DNA from: Variovorax paradoxus
GTDB taxonomy: Bacteria > Pseudomonadota > Gammaproteobacteria > Burkholderiales > Burkholderiaceae_C
Direction of reading: 5' to 3'
NCBI GenBank assembly: GCA_016806145.1
Contig: CP063167.1
Location: forward strand, 1,918,501 to 1,982,500
DNA: 64,000 nt
This document shows, piece by piece, positions 9,999 to 18,975 of the stretch (the first letter of the stretch is position 1; each line of letters opens with the position of its first letter). The notes under the pieces were generated by a model that did no database searches, was not told the origin of the DNA, and saw only the letters and a list, made by a program, of their open reading frames with translations. Both the position numbers and the translations under genes were made by a program.

Positions 9999-10733
9999 TC
10001 AGGCGGGCACGCTGTCGGCCGCCACGCCGAGCTCGGCCAGCAGCGCCTCGCGCAGCGCCGTGGCATCGGGATGCGTGCGCCTGGCATTGGCCTCGGGCGA
10101 CACGGCGTATTCGCTCGCGATCGCGCCGTCGCGCATCACGAGCACGCGGTCGGCCAGCGCCACCGCCTCGTCGACGTCGTGCGTGACCAGCAGCACGCCG
10201 GGCCGGTGGCGGCGCACCAGCTCCTTCACCAGGCCATGCATGCGGATGCGCGTGAGCGCGTCGAGCGCGGCGAAGGGCTCGTCGAGCAGCAGCAGCCGGG
10301 GCTCGCGCACCAGCGCGCGCGCCAGCGCCACGCGCTGCGCCTGGCCGCCCGAGAGATTGCGCGGCCAGTCGTCGAGCCGGTCGCCGAGGCCGACCTCGGC
10401 CAGCGCGGCCTGCGCCAGTGCCTTGCCGGTGGCTTCGTCGAGGCCCAGCGAGACATTGCGCCAGAGCGAATCCCACGGCAGCAGCCGGTGTTCCTGGAAC
10501 ACCACCGCGGGCTGGCGCGGTCCGTCGATGCGACCGCCGTCGATGGCATCGAGGCCGGCGAGCGCGCGCAGCAGCGTGGTCTTGCCGCAGCCGCTCTCGC
10601 CGAGCAGCGCGACGAATTCGCCGCGCGCGATGCGCAGGTCGAGGCCGCCGATCACGGTGCGCTCACCATAGCGGCGCTGCAGGCCATGCACGACGACGGC
10701 GGGGGCCTCGGGTTGCGATGCCGGAGCGCTCAT
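9999..10733 (-). CDS. ssuB: ABC transporter ATP-binding protein, sulfonate type (SsuB-like)
   Basis: The 244-residue ATPase has Walker A GESGCGKTT (45-53), the Q-loop QEHRLLPW (80-87), signature LSGGQ (127-131) and Walker B LLLLDEP (147-153), with an H-loop in LLVTHDVDEA. These features and the size match SsuB/TauB, the cytoplasmic energy-coupling subunit of sulfonate importers. The ATG at 10733 overlaps the permease stop by four bases (ATGA), showing translational coupling. The substrate-binding protein follows after 41 bases. Confidence 0.92.
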   Translation of the reverse strand: MSAPASQPEAPAVVVHGLQRRYGERTVIGGLDLRIARGEFVALLGESGCGKTTLLRALAGLDAIDGGRIDGPRQPAVVFQEHRLLPWDSLWRNVSLGLDEATGKALAQAALAEVGLGDRLDDWPRNLSGGQAQRVALARALVREPRLLLLDEPFAALDALTRIRMHGLVKELVRRHRPGVLLVTHDVDEAVALADRVLVMRDGAIASEYAVSPEANARRTHPDATALREALLAELGVAADSVPA

Positions 10734-11620
10734 CGACGTTCTCCGGCGGCGTAGTTGGGATGCCAGGCCAGCAGCCGGCGTTCGAGCAGCCGCGCCACCG
10801 CATCCGAAGCCACGCCGATGGTGGCGTAGACCACGATGGTCAGCACGATCACGTCGGTGCGCAGGAACTCGCGCGCATCCATCGCGAGGTAGCCGATGCC
10901 CGAGCTGGTGGCGATGGTCTCGGCGATCACCAGCGCGAGCCAGGCCACCGCGAGCGCATAGCGCACGCCCGCGAGGATCGAGGGCAGGGCACCCGGCAGC
11001 ACGATGCGGCGGATCAGCGTCGCGTTGCTCAGGCCGGTCACGCGGCCGAGCTCGAGCAGCTTGGGGTCGACCTGCCGGATGCCCAGCACGGTGTTGATGT
11101 AGATCGGGAACATCACGCCCAGCGACACCAGGAAGATCTTGCCGCCCTCGTCCACGCCGAACCAGACGATCACCAGCGGCAGCATCGCGAGGAAGGGAAT
11201 GGCACGGATCATCTGGATGCTGCGGTCGAACAGCGCCTCGGCCAGCCGCGAGAAGCCCACCACCGTGCCGAGCGCGAAGCCGATCGAGCCGCCGATCACG
11301 AAGCCGGTGGCCGCGCGCAGCAGGCTGGTGCCCATGTCGCTGATCAGCCGTCCTTCCTGGATCAGGCCCCAGGCCGTGGCCGCCACCTTGCTGGGCGCGG
11401 GCAGCACGTGGATCGAGAGATAGCCGGCCCGCGCCGCCAGCTCCCACACCACCAGCACCAGGGCCGGCACCAGCCAGGAGATCAGCAGCAGCTGGTTGCG
11501 CGACAGCAGGCGCGGCGCGCGGCGCGGCGGCAACGGCTTGGCGGCCGGCTCGACGGCAGCGGGTGCCGTGGGCAGCGGGAGGTTGTCGAAGACATGAGAC
11601 ATCGAGGCGAGGCTTTCCAT
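10730..11620 (-). CDS. ssuC: ABC transporter permease, sulfonate type (SsuC-like)
   Basis: The 296-residue inner-membrane protein has a long N-terminal cytoplasmic part rich in Pro and Ala, then about six membrane helices of the BPD_transp_1 family. The EAA-like coupling loop is visible as ELGRVTGLSNATLIRRIVLPGALPSILAG. The family usually starts near the first helix; the extra 35 residues may be partly untranslated if a later start such as the ATG at 11602 is used. It is the first gene of a leftward ssuCBA operon that probably extends into the BisC-like gene. The 197-base spacer to the divergent peptidase gene holds the promoters of both. Confidence 0.9.
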   Translation of the reverse strand: MESLASMSHVFDNLPLPTAPAAVEPAAKPLPPRRAPRLLSRNQLLLISWLVPALVLVVWELAARAGYLSIHVLPAPSKVAATAWGLIQEGRLISDMGTSLLRAATGFVIGGSIGFALGTVVGFSRLAEALFDRSIQMIRAIPFLAMLPLVIVWFGVDEGGKIFLVSLGVMFPIYINTVLGIRQVDPKLLELGRVTGLSNATLIRRIVLPGALPSILAGVRYALAVAWLALVIAETIATSSGIGYLAMDAREFLRTDVIVLTIVVYATIGVASDAVARLLERRLLAWHPNYAAGERR

Positions 11621-11817
11621 GAGGGTCCCCGTGAGTCGGGAGCCGGCGCAGGCTAGCGTGCGCCCACCTGCGGGCCAAAGAACAAAAACGGATCAACGTA
11701 TGCGGATTCCGTGCTTGCATTGCGCGCCCGAGGGCCAAGACTGGGGGCGCCCGTCCCCGGGGCAGCGTGTCTGCCCGTTGGTAACCCCACGCCGCGAGGC
11801 GGTTTATTCTTCCCGCC

Positions 11818-13500
11818 ATGACCCTGCTGCTCGACACCACCTTTCCCCGCACGCTGGTGCAACTGGTCGAACGCTTCGGCGCCCACCCGGCCACGCGCAT
11901 CGAAGCCTGGCTGTTCGAGGACGCGCCCATGCGTCGCGCCGCCGAGCAGGCGCTCGCCGCGGCGGGCGTGCAGGCCGTGCTGCGCAGCGCCTACAAGCCG
12001 CTGGTGCACTTCTTTCTCGAGGAGTTCGAGGGCGATGGGGCGACGGCGATCGAGGTCCGCACGCCCGCGGGCCAGGGCCAGCGCTTTCGCCTCGAGGCCT
12101 ATCCGCTGGCCGGCCTGCTCGGCGAGGGCGTCGCGCTGCGTTTCGCCGAAGGCGAGCTGCCCGGCGAGCACCTCGTGACGGCCGGCGCGCGGCAGTGGCG
12201 CGTGTTCGCGCCCAACGACGCCACCGCCTCGCCCTGCGGCTGGCTGCGCGTCTGGGACGGCGATGCGCTGGTGCACGACGCCGCGCTGCCCACCGAGTTC
12301 GAGGCCGCCTGCGCGGCCGCGCTCGATGCGGTGCGCGGCCATGCCTGGAGCTACACGCTGCCGCTGTTCGACACGCTCGAGATCGCGATCGCCACCACCG
12401 GCATCGAACGCCGGCTGCCCTTCGGCGAGGAGACGATCGACACCTTCGAGGCGCTGCACGAGGACTGCTACTACGGCGCGCTCGAGTTCTTCAAGGCGCG
12501 CGCCGGCCTCGACGATGCCGACCGCACGCTGCAGCCCGGCCACATCGTGCCGCTGATCTCGCGCAGCGAGGACGACACGCGGGTCACGGTGCGGCTGGCC
12601 GCGCATCGGCGGGTCGACCCGCCCGTCGACACCGCCCTGGTGCTCGACAGCGCCGACCGCTCGCTGGCCCCGGTCGAGGTCGAGGCCGCGATGGAACGCC
12701 TGCCCGGCGAGCGTTTCGGCGTCACCTCGTTCCAGGGCCGCCCGGTCGCGGGCCTGCATGTGCGCGGCACGCTGCCGGGCCTGGTGGTCACGGCCGGCCA
12801 GCATGCGAACGAGAGCTCGGGCGTGGTCGGTGCCCTGCGCGCGGCACCGCTGCTCAACGCGCTGCCCGGCGCGCACTATGCGCTGGTCGCGCTCGAGAAC
12901 CCCGACGGCGCGGCGCTGCATCACCGGCTTCAAGAGACGGACCCCACGCACATGGCGCATGCCGCGCGCTACACCGCGCTGGGCGACGACCTCGAGGCGC
13001 GCACGAAGCCGCCCTTCGGCGAGAAGGCGCCGCGGCTCGAGGCGATCGCGCGCACCGGCGCACGCCTGCACCTGAGCCTGCATGGCTACCCGGCGCACGA
13101 ATGGACGCGCCCGCGCGCCGGCTACGTGCCGCGCGGTAGCGAGCTGTGGACGGTGCCCAAGGGCTTCTTCCTGGTCCTGCGCCAGCACCGGGGCCACGAC
13201 GGCCTGCGCTTCCTCGATGCGCTCACGAAGGAACTGCTCGCGGGCTCGGCCGAGCTGGCCGCGTTCAATGCGCTCCAGCAGCGCATGTGGCACGCCCACG
13301 TCGGCGAGCTGCCGTTCGCGCCCATCAACGGCATTCCCTGCATGGTGATCACCGACGAGCGCTCGACCGTGCCGTTCACGCTGATCAGCGAGTTCCCCGA
13401 CGAGACGGTGCGCGGCGCGGCCTTCCGGCTCGCGCACACGACGCAGATGCGGACCGTGCTGGCGGCGGCGCGTCTCTACTGGGACGGACTGCTGGATTGA
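11818..13500 (+). CDS. M14 family zinc carboxypeptidase-like protein
   Basis: The 560-residue protein carries the M14 zinc site in its second half: His329 and Glu332 in GQHANESSG, and the third ligand His422 in LSLHGYPAHEW. A possible catalytic Glu lies in the C-terminal segment LISEFPDETVRG. The first 300 residues are a family-specific region of unknown role. M14 enzymes remove C-terminal residues or amide-linked groups. No signal peptide is visible, so it should be cytoplasmic. It lies between the ssu-like and the peptide-type ABC operons, so it could trim imported peptides or conjugates; this is inference from position. Confidence 0.85.
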   Translation: MTLLLDTTFPRTLVQLVERFGAHPATRIEAWLFEDAPMRRAAEQALAAAGVQAVLRSAYKPLVHFFLEEFEGDGATAIEVRTPAGQGQRFRLEAYPLAGLLGEGVALRFAEGELPGEHLVTAGARQWRVFAPNDATASPCGWLRVWDGDALVHDAALPTEFEAACAAALDAVRGHAWSYTLPLFDTLEIAIATTGIERRLPFGEETIDTFEALHEDCYYGALEFFKARAGLDDADRTLQPGHIVPLISRSEDDTRVTVRLAAHRRVDPPVDTALVLDSADRSLAPVEVEAAMERLPGERFGVTSFQGRPVAGLHVRGTLPGLVVTAGQHANESSGVVGALRAAPLLNALPGAHYALVALENPDGAALHHRLQETDPTHMAHAARYTALGDDLEARTKPPFGEKAPRLEAIARTGARLHLSLHGYPAHEWTRPRAGYVPRGSELWTVPKGFFLVLRQHRGHDGLRFLDALTKELLAGSAELAAFNALQQRMWHAHVGELPFAPINGIPCMVITDERSTVPFTLISEFPDETVRGAAFRLAHTTQMRTVLAAARLYWDGLLD

Positions 13501-13536
13501 GCGGATGAAGGGAGCAGAGGCGCTCCATGCGCGCTG

Positions 13537-13597
13537 AGCGAGATAGCTTCTGCGAAAACTTTCGTTAGCCGCGAAGCCCTGAGCTTCGAAGATCGGC
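13537..13597 (+). promoter_or_regulatory. leader element copy A (shared with metQ leader)
   Basis: These 61 bases align without a gap to 20137-20197, with 49 of 61 identical. The best-conserved parts are AGCGAGATnGCTT, an invariant TGCGAAAACTTTC and an invariant CTTCGAAGATCGGC at the end. Here it begins 182 bases before the peptide-type binding protein gene. Conservation across a spacing of 60 bases with a variable centre suggests two protein contacts or paired parts of an RNA leader. Its function is unknown. Confidence 0.7.
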
Positions 13598-13673
13598 GCT
13601 GCCCGTGCACGGGCGTTCGCCCGGGCCTGCACGGCCGGCGCCGCGCGCGCCGACTCCTTGTCCTTTCTTCCAG

Positions 13674-13691
13674 GCGCGGACTCGTCCGCGC
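13674..13691 (+). promoter_or_regulatory. hairpin in the leader of the peptide-type ABC operon
   Basis: GCGCGGA (13674-13680) and TCCGCGC (13685-13691) form a perfect 7-bp stem with a 4-base CTCG loop, 27 bases before the start codon at 13719. It is followed by a pyrimidine-rich stretch instead of a Shine-Dalgarno. It could protect the mRNA or affect initiation; no U-run follows, so it is not a plain terminator. Confidence 0.4.
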
Positions 13692-13718
13692 GGCTTTCCC
13701 ACGTTCCTTTCCGTCGTC

Positions 13719-15362
13719 ATGAAGATCTCCCTTGCCCTTGCTTCCCCGCGGCGCGCGCTGCCGCGCATCCTCCAGGCCGGCCTGCTCGCCGCCTGCGGCA
13801 TGAACCTCGCGCTGGCCGCCGACACGCCGCGCCAGGGCGGCGAGGTGGTCTTCGGCGTCACCACCGATCCGATCTGCTTCAACCCGCACCGCTCGACGCA
13901 GCAGAACTCCTACATCCTGATCCGCAACTACATCGACTCGCTGGTCGCCAAGGGCAAGGGCGGCAAGTTCCTGCCCTGGCTGGCGCAGGAGTGGAGCGTC
14001 TCGCCCGATGGCAAGACCTACGCCTTCAAGCTCAAGCCGGGCCTGCAGTTCCATGACGGCACGCCGCTCGACGCGGCGGCCGTGAAGTTCAACTTCGACT
14101 TCGTGCGCGACACGAAGAACACCAATGCCGCGGGCGAACTGCTCAAGGCGGTGGAGCGCGTGCAGGTGGTGTCGGCCAGCGAAGTGCGGCTGCAGCTGGC
14201 CCGGCCCGACTCGGGCCTGCTCGAATCGATCGCCAGCGTGCGGCTGGGCCTGATCTCGCCGAAGTCGCTGCAGTCGGGCGACGACCTGTGCGGCGGCGGC
14301 CCCGCCATCGCGGGCAGCGGCCCGTTCCTGTTCCAGAACTACGTGCGCGGCCAGTCGGCCGGCTTCGCGCGCAACCCGCGCTACCAGTGGGCGCCCGGCT
14401 ATGCGGCGCACCAGGGACCGGCCTGGCTGGACCGCGTGACGGTGCGCTTCCTGCCCGAGTACGCGGTGCGCGCGGGCGCGCTGAGCTCGGGCCAGGTCGA
14501 CGTGATCGAGGGCGTGCAGCCCACCGACGTGGGCCTGTTCAAGGACCAGCCGGGCTTCCAGTTCCTGGTCGGCCCGGCGGGCGCGCAGACCTCGTTCACG
14601 CTCAACATCAATTACACGATCCCGCCGGCCACCGACGTGCGCGTGCGCCGCGCGCTGCGCGACGGCGCCGACATCGACGCGCTGGTCAAGAGCGTCTACC
14701 GCGGCACCTACCGCCGCGCCTGGTCGAACATCGGCCCCGACAGCTTCTTCTACAACAAGGCGCTCGAAGGCAGCTGGGGCAACAACCCGGCCGCGGCCAA
14801 CAAGCTGCTCGACGAAGCGGGCTGGACCGGCCGCGACGCCGAGGGCTTCCGCACCAAGGACGGCCAGCGCCTGACCATCGAGGTCGGCTATCCGCAGCCC
14901 TTCGTGCGCGACAACCGCGACGTGCTGATCCAGGGCCTGCAGGCGCAGCTGCGCAAGAACCTGGGCTTCGACCTGCGGCTGCGCTTCGTCACCGGCGGCG
15001 AGTGGGCGCAGCAACTGCAGAAGGGCTCGTGGAGCATCTATCCCAACACCTACCTGCCGGCCGACGCGGCGCAGGAGCTGCAGGGCAACATCGGCGAGAG
15101 CGGATTCATCCGCGCGGTGGCCGACAAGGGCGACAAGACGCTGTTCGGCTACATCAACGACGCGCTGGCTTCGACCAACCTCGACGAGAAGAAGAAGCTG
15201 GTCGACGCCGCGCAGCGCCACGCGGTGGACCAGGGCATCATCGTGCCGCTGTTCTCGGCCAACTACCAGCTCGCGGCCAAGAGCCGGGTGCGCGGCCTGT
15301 CGTTCGAGACGCAGCTGGACTCGCCGTCGAACTTCCACGACGTGTGGCTGTCGGAGCGCTGA
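13719..15362 (+). CDS. ABC transporter substrate-binding protein, family 5 (peptide/nickel/opine type)
   Basis: The 547-residue periplasmic protein has a Sec signal (to about residue 34, ALAAD) and the SBP_bac_5 fold: FGVTTDPICFNPHRS near the N-terminus, WSVSPDGKTYAFKLKPGLQFHDGTPLDA and VRRALRDGADIDALVKSVY. It is the binding component for the permeases and ATPase that follow directly. Family members bind peptides, nickel, glutathione or opines. The ATG at 13719 begins a classical signal peptide. Its leader shares a 61-nt element with metQ, which suggests that its ligand is a sulfur source; that is inference. Confidence 0.92.
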   Translation: MKISLALASPRRALPRILQAGLLAACGMNLALAADTPRQGGEVVFGVTTDPICFNPHRSTQQNSYILIRNYIDSLVAKGKGGKFLPWLAQEWSVSPDGKTYAFKLKPGLQFHDGTPLDAAAVKFNFDFVRDTKNTNAAGELLKAVERVQVVSASEVRLQLARPDSGLLESIASVRLGLISPKSLQSGDDLCGGGPAIAGSGPFLFQNYVRGQSAGFARNPRYQWAPGYAAHQGPAWLDRVTVRFLPEYAVRAGALSSGQVDVIEGVQPTDVGLFKDQPGFQFLVGPAGAQTSFTLNINYTIPPATDVRVRRALRDGADIDALVKSVYRGTYRRAWSNIGPDSFFYNKALEGSWGNNPAAANKLLDEAGWTGRDAEGFRTKDGQRLTIEVGYPQPFVRDNRDVLIQGLQAQLRKNLGFDLRLRFVTGGEWAQQLQKGSWSIYPNTYLPADAAQELQGNIGESGFIRAVADKGDKTLFGYINDALASTNLDEKKKLVDAAQRHAVDQGIIVPLFSANYQLAAKSRVRGLSFETQLDSPSNFHDVWLSER

Positions 15363-15369
15363 GCCCGTC

Positions 15370-16287
15370 ATGTGGCGACTGGTGATCTCGCGGCTGGGTG
15401 CCGGCCTGCTGGTGGCGTGGGGCAGCGCCACCGCGGCCTTCCTGGCCCTGCATGCGCTGCCGGGCCGGGTCGAGGACATCCTGGCCGGCGACCTCGACTA
15501 CCCGGGCCTGCGCGAGGCCATCGCGGCCGAGTGGGGGCTCGACCGCCCGCTGTGGGAGCAGTACCTGGGCTTCCTGGCGCGCATCGCCAGCGGCGACTTC
15601 GGCACCTCGTACGAACTGCGCCAGCCGGTGGCGCGCGTGGTGATGGCGCAGCTGTGGCCCACGGTCGAGCTCGCGCTCGCGGCCGGCGTGCTGGCGCTGC
15701 TGTTCGCGGTGGTGGTGGCCACGCTGACCTCGGGCCGCGGGCGCGTCGCGCGCGCGGCGGCCTCCACGCTGGAGCTGGTGTTCGCCTCCACGCCGGTGTT
15801 CTGGCTCGGCATCCTGCTGCTGATGGCTTTCTCGTTCACGCTGCGCTGGTTCCCGGTCTCGGGCGCGGCCGACTGGCGCGCGCTGGTGCTGCCGGCGACC
15901 GCGCTGGCGCTGCCGACCGCGGGCCTGCTGGCGCAGGTGCTGCGCGAGGCGATGGAGCGCGCGCTCGAACAGCCCTTCGTTGTCACGGTGCGCGCGCGCG
16001 GCCTGGGCGAGCTGCGGCTGCGCCTGCGGCACGTGCTGCGCCATGCGGCGCTGCCGGTGGTCACGCTCGGCGGCTGGATCATCGGCGGCCTGCTCGGCGG
16101 CGCCGTCATCACCGAGAAGGTGTTCGGCCGTCCCGGCCTGGGCACGGTCACGCTCAACGCGGTGCTGAGCCAGGACGCGCCCGTGGTGCTCGCGGTGGTG
16201 CTGCTGGCGGCCTTCATCCATGTCGCGGCGTCCACCCTGCTGGACCTGCTCTATGCACTGATCGACCCGAGGCTCAAGGCATCATGA
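15370..16287 (+). CDS. ABC transporter permease, DppB/GsiC-like
   Basis: The 305-residue protein has six predicted membrane helices with the DppB arrangement: a first helix, a large periplasmic loop (EDILAGDLDYPGLREAIAAEWG...), then five helices with the coupling loop VTVRARGLGELRLRLRHVLRHA. The start lies seven bases after the binding protein stop, and its stop overlaps the next permease by four bases (ATGA). It forms half of the membrane channel of a peptide-type importer. Confidence 0.92.
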   Translation: MWRLVISRLGAGLLVAWGSATAAFLALHALPGRVEDILAGDLDYPGLREAIAAEWGLDRPLWEQYLGFLARIASGDFGTSYELRQPVARVVMAQLWPTVELALAAGVLALLFAVVVATLTSGRGRVARAAASTLELVFASTPVFWLGILLLMAFSFTLRWFPVSGAADWRALVLPATALALPTAGLLAQVLREAMERALEQPFVVTVRARGLGELRLRLRHVLRHAALPVVTLGGWIIGGLLGGAVITEKVFGRPGLGTVTLNAVLSQDAPVVLAVVLLAAFIHVAASTLLDLLYALIDPRLKAS

Positions 16288-17159
16288 CTTCCGCATCCGA
16301 TACCGTCGCGCTGCCCGCGGGCAGCGCTCCCGCGTCGAGCGCGCCGCGCCGGCGCCTGCCGCCGCTCGCGGTGCTGCTGTCGGCGCTGTTCGTCGCGCTG
16401 CTGGTGATCGCCACCGTCGCGCCGCGCTGGCTGGCACCGCTCGATCCGCTCGAGGGCGACTTCCTTGCGGTGCTGCAGCCGCCGGGCGCCGAGCATCCCT
16501 TCGGCACCGACCGGCTCGGCCGCGACGTGCTGTCGCGCACCGTGCATGGCGCGCGCTACTCGCTGTTCATCGGCATCGGCGGCACCGCGATCTCGGTGCT
16601 GGCTGGCGTGCTGCTGGGCCTGGTGGCGGGTCAGAAGCAATGGCTGCTCGACGAGGGGCTGTCGCGGCTGTTCGACGTGATCTCGTCCTTTCCGGGCGTG
16701 CTGCTGGCGATGCTGGTGGTGGTGTTCCTGGGCCCGGGGCTGGCCAACATCGCGCTCGCGGTCGGCATCGCGGGCATTCCGAAGTTCGCGCGCGTGGTGC
16801 GCGCGCAGACGCGCATCGTGCGCCAGGCCGACTACGTGACCCATGCCTACATCTACGGCCGCAGCCGCGCCCAGGTGTTCTTCGGCCACCTGCTGCCCAA
16901 CGTGCTGGTGGCGGTGCCGGTGACCGCCACCGTCTACGTGGGATCGACCGTGCTCGCGGCCTCGGGCCTGAGCTTCCTGGGCCTCGGCCCGCAGCCGCCC
17001 ACGCCCGAGTGGGGCGTGATGCTGGCCGAGAGCCGCGACGTGCTGCGCGTGGCCTGGTGGCCCGGCGTGTTCCCGGGCGCGGCCATCACGCTCACGGTGA
17101 TCTCGTTCACCGTGCTCGGCCACCATCTGCAGCGGCGCTTCGAGGGGAGGCTGGCATGA
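16284..17159 (+). CDS. ABC transporter permease, DppC/GsiD-like
   Basis: The 291-residue protein has the DppC signature: a first helix followed by HPFGTDRLGRDVLSRTVHGARYSL, then five helices with a coupling loop YVTHAYIYGRSRAQVFFGHLLPN and C-terminal GPQPPTPEWGVMLAESRD. It pairs with the DppB-like subunit. The start ATG at 16284 overlaps the upstream stop, and its stop overlaps the start of the ATPase gene, so the whole operon is translationally coupled. Confidence 0.92.
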   Translation: MTSASDTVALPAGSAPASSAPRRRLPPLAVLLSALFVALLVIATVAPRWLAPLDPLEGDFLAVLQPPGAEHPFGTDRLGRDVLSRTVHGARYSLFIGIGGTAISVLAGVLLGLVAGQKQWLLDEGLSRLFDVISSFPGVLLAMLVVVFLGPGLANIALAVGIAGIPKFARVVRAQTRIVRQADYVTHAYIYGRSRAQVFFGHLLPNVLVAVPVTATVYVGSTVLAASGLSFLGLGPQPPTPEWGVMLAESRDVLRVAWWPGVFPGAAITLTVISFTVLGHHLQRRFEGRLA

Positions 17160-18844
17160 GCGATGTTCCGCTGGTCGATGTGGAAGGCCTCACGGTCCGC
17201 TTCGACACGCCCGCGGGCGAGCGCACCGTGGTCGAGGCGCTCGACCTGCGCATCGCGCGCGGCGAATGCGTGGCGCTGGTCGGCGAGTCGGGCTCGGGCA
17301 AGAGCGTGACCGCGCGCAGCCTGCTCGCGCTCGCGGGCCCGGGCGCGCGCGTGCATGCGCGCAAATTCCTGATCGACGGGCGCGACGCGAACCGCTTCGA
17401 CGCCACCGACTGGCGCCGCCTGCGCGGCACCTTCGCGGGGCTGGTGATGCAGGACGCGCTGGTGTCGCTCGATCCGCTGCGCCCCATCGGCCGCGAGGTC
17501 GGCGAGGTGCTCGAGCACCACGGCCTGCTGCGCGGCCGCACGGCGGTGCGCCAGCGCGTGCTGGAAACGCTCGCGCGCGTGGGCATGCCCGATCCCGAAC
17601 GCCGCATCGGCCAGTACGCGCACCAGCTCTCGGGCGGCTTGCGCCAGCGCGCGCTGATCGCGGCGGCCATTGCGGGCCTGCCGCCGCTGATCGTGGCCGA
17701 CGAGCCCACCACCGCGCTCGACGCGGCGCTGCAGAAGCAGGTGATCGAGGTGCTGGCGCGGCGCGTGCGCGACGAAGGCAGCGGCCTGCTGCTGATCAGC
17801 CACGACCTGTCGGCGGTGGCGGGCATCGCCGACCGCGTGCTCGTGATGCGCCATGGCCGCGTGCTCGAGCAAGGCCCGGTGCGCGACGTGCTGTCGAGCC
17901 CGCGCCATGGCTACACCCGGCAGCTGATCGCGGCCGTGCCCTCGACCTCCTCGCGCGGCAGCCGGCTGTCGTCTGCGCGCTTCGAGGCGGCAGGCGAGGG
18001 CCCCGAGGCGCGGCTGCGCATCGTGCGCGAGCCGCTGCCGCCGCGCGCACCGGTGCCGGCCGCGCAGGCGCCGGTGCTCGAGGTCCAGGGCATCGGCAAG
18101 CGCTTCGCGGTGCGGCGCGGGCTGGGTCCGCGCGAGGACTTCGTGGCGCTCGAGGACCTGTCGTTCTCGATCGCGGCCGGCGAGGTGCTCGGCCTGGTCG
18201 GCGAATCGGGCTCGGGCAAGTCCACCTGCGCCAAGATCGTGCTCGGCCTGCTCGAGCCCGACGCGGGCGCGGTGCGGCTGCTGGGCCAGCCGTGGTCGGG
18301 CATCTCCGAGGCCGCGCGGCGGCCGCTGCGGCCGCGGCTGCAGTACATCCCGCAGGATCCGCTGAGCAGCTTCGATCCGCGCTACCGCGTGTCGCAGGTG
18401 ATCGCCGAGAACCTGCAGGGCCTGCCGCGCGCCGAGGTGGGCGCGCGCATCGCGGCGCTGCTGCAGCAGGTGGGTTTGGCGCCCGAGCTGGCCGAGCGCT
18501 TCCCGCGTTCGCTCTCGGGCGGCCAGCGCCAGCGCGTGGCGATCGCGCGCGCGCTCGCGGCGCAGCCCGCGCTGATCGTCTGCGACGAACCGGTGTCGGC
18601 GCTCGACGTCTCGGTGCAGGCCCAGGTCATCGACCTGATCGCCGAGCTGCAGTCGCGGCTGGGCACGGCGCTGCTGTTCATCTCGCACGACATCAACCTC
18701 GTGCGCCACGTGGCCGACCGCGTGCTGGTGCTCAACCGCGGCCGGCTGGTCGAGCAGGGACCGGTGGAGGAGGTGCTGTCGCGGCCCGCGCACGACTACA
18801 CGCGCTCGCTGCTGGCCGCGGTGCCGGAGCCGCTTGCCGCCTGA
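17156..18844 (+). CDS. ABC transporter dual ATP-binding protein (fused DppD-DppF type)
   Basis: This 562-residue protein holds two complete nucleotide-binding domains in one chain: Walker A GESGSGKSV at residues 43-51 and GESGSGKST at 349-357, each with its own signature (LSGGLRQR and LSGGQRQR) and Walker B (IVADEPTTALD and IVCDEPVSALD). GsiA and YejF are built the same way. Each half ends in an oligopeptide-type C-terminal extension (HGYTRQLIAAVPS, HDYTRSLLAAVPE). It drives the two permeases upstream. The linker around residues 265-300 is Pro/Arg rich. Confidence 0.93.
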   Translation: MSDVPLVDVEGLTVRFDTPAGERTVVEALDLRIARGECVALVGESGSGKSVTARSLLALAGPGARVHARKFLIDGRDANRFDATDWRRLRGTFAGLVMQDALVSLDPLRPIGREVGEVLEHHGLLRGRTAVRQRVLETLARVGMPDPERRIGQYAHQLSGGLRQRALIAAAIAGLPPLIVADEPTTALDAALQKQVIEVLARRVRDEGSGLLLISHDLSAVAGIADRVLVMRHGRVLEQGPVRDVLSSPRHGYTRQLIAAVPSTSSRGSRLSSARFEAAGEGPEARLRIVREPLPPRAPVPAAQAPVLEVQGIGKRFAVRRGLGPREDFVALEDLSFSIAAGEVLGLVGESGSGKSTCAKIVLGLLEPDAGAVRLLGQPWSGISEAARRPLRPRLQYIPQDPLSSFDPRYRVSQVIAENLQGLPRAEVGARIAALLQQVGLAPELAERFPRSLSGGQRQRVAIARALAAQPALIVCDEPVSALDVSVQAQVIDLIAELQSRLGTALLFISHDINLVRHVADRVLVLNRGRLVEQGPVEEVLSRPAHDYTRSLLAAVPEPLAA

Positions 18845-18866
18845 CACTGGAGTGCGTCCAACAAAC

Positions 18867-18951
18867 CGTTCACGCTGAGCTTGTCGAAGCGCCGCGCAAG
18901 GCTTCGATCCTTCGACAAGCTCAGGACAGGCCAAGCTCAGCCCGAACGGCT
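18867..18951. repeat. dispersed-type inverted repeat (GAGCTTGTCGAAG family)
   Basis: CTGAGCTTGTCGAAG within 18874-18888 is complemented by CTTCGACAAGCTCAG at 18910-18924. A second partial arm, AAGCTCAGCCCGAACGG near 18933-18949, complements the left outer flank CCGTTCACGCTGAGC apart from mismatches. Repeats of this TTGTCGAAG/CTTCGACAA kind are common intergenic elements in proteobacterial genomes (established knowledge). It fills the gap between the converging peptide-type operon and an orphan binding protein gene and may serve as a terminator. Confidence 0.65.
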
Positions 18952-18975
18952 CTTGGAGACGTACCCCTCACCTGC

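Noticed and set aside
8950..10476. A possible fusion of the SsuB ATPase region with the SsuA binding protein in one long leftward frame
   Set aside because: The upstream part overlaps ssuB in another frame, while the signal peptide start at 9957 and the ssuB stop at 9999 define two separate genes.
13537..13718. A known riboswitch class (for example SAM or cobalamin) in the leader of the peptide-type operon
   Set aside because: No conserved riboswitch core sequences were recognised; the shared element is short and also occurs at a different distance before metQ.
18867..18951. A tRNA gene or CRISPR repeat
   Set aside because: No cloverleaf or CCA end fits, and there are only two arms in inverted orientation, not direct repeats with spacers.
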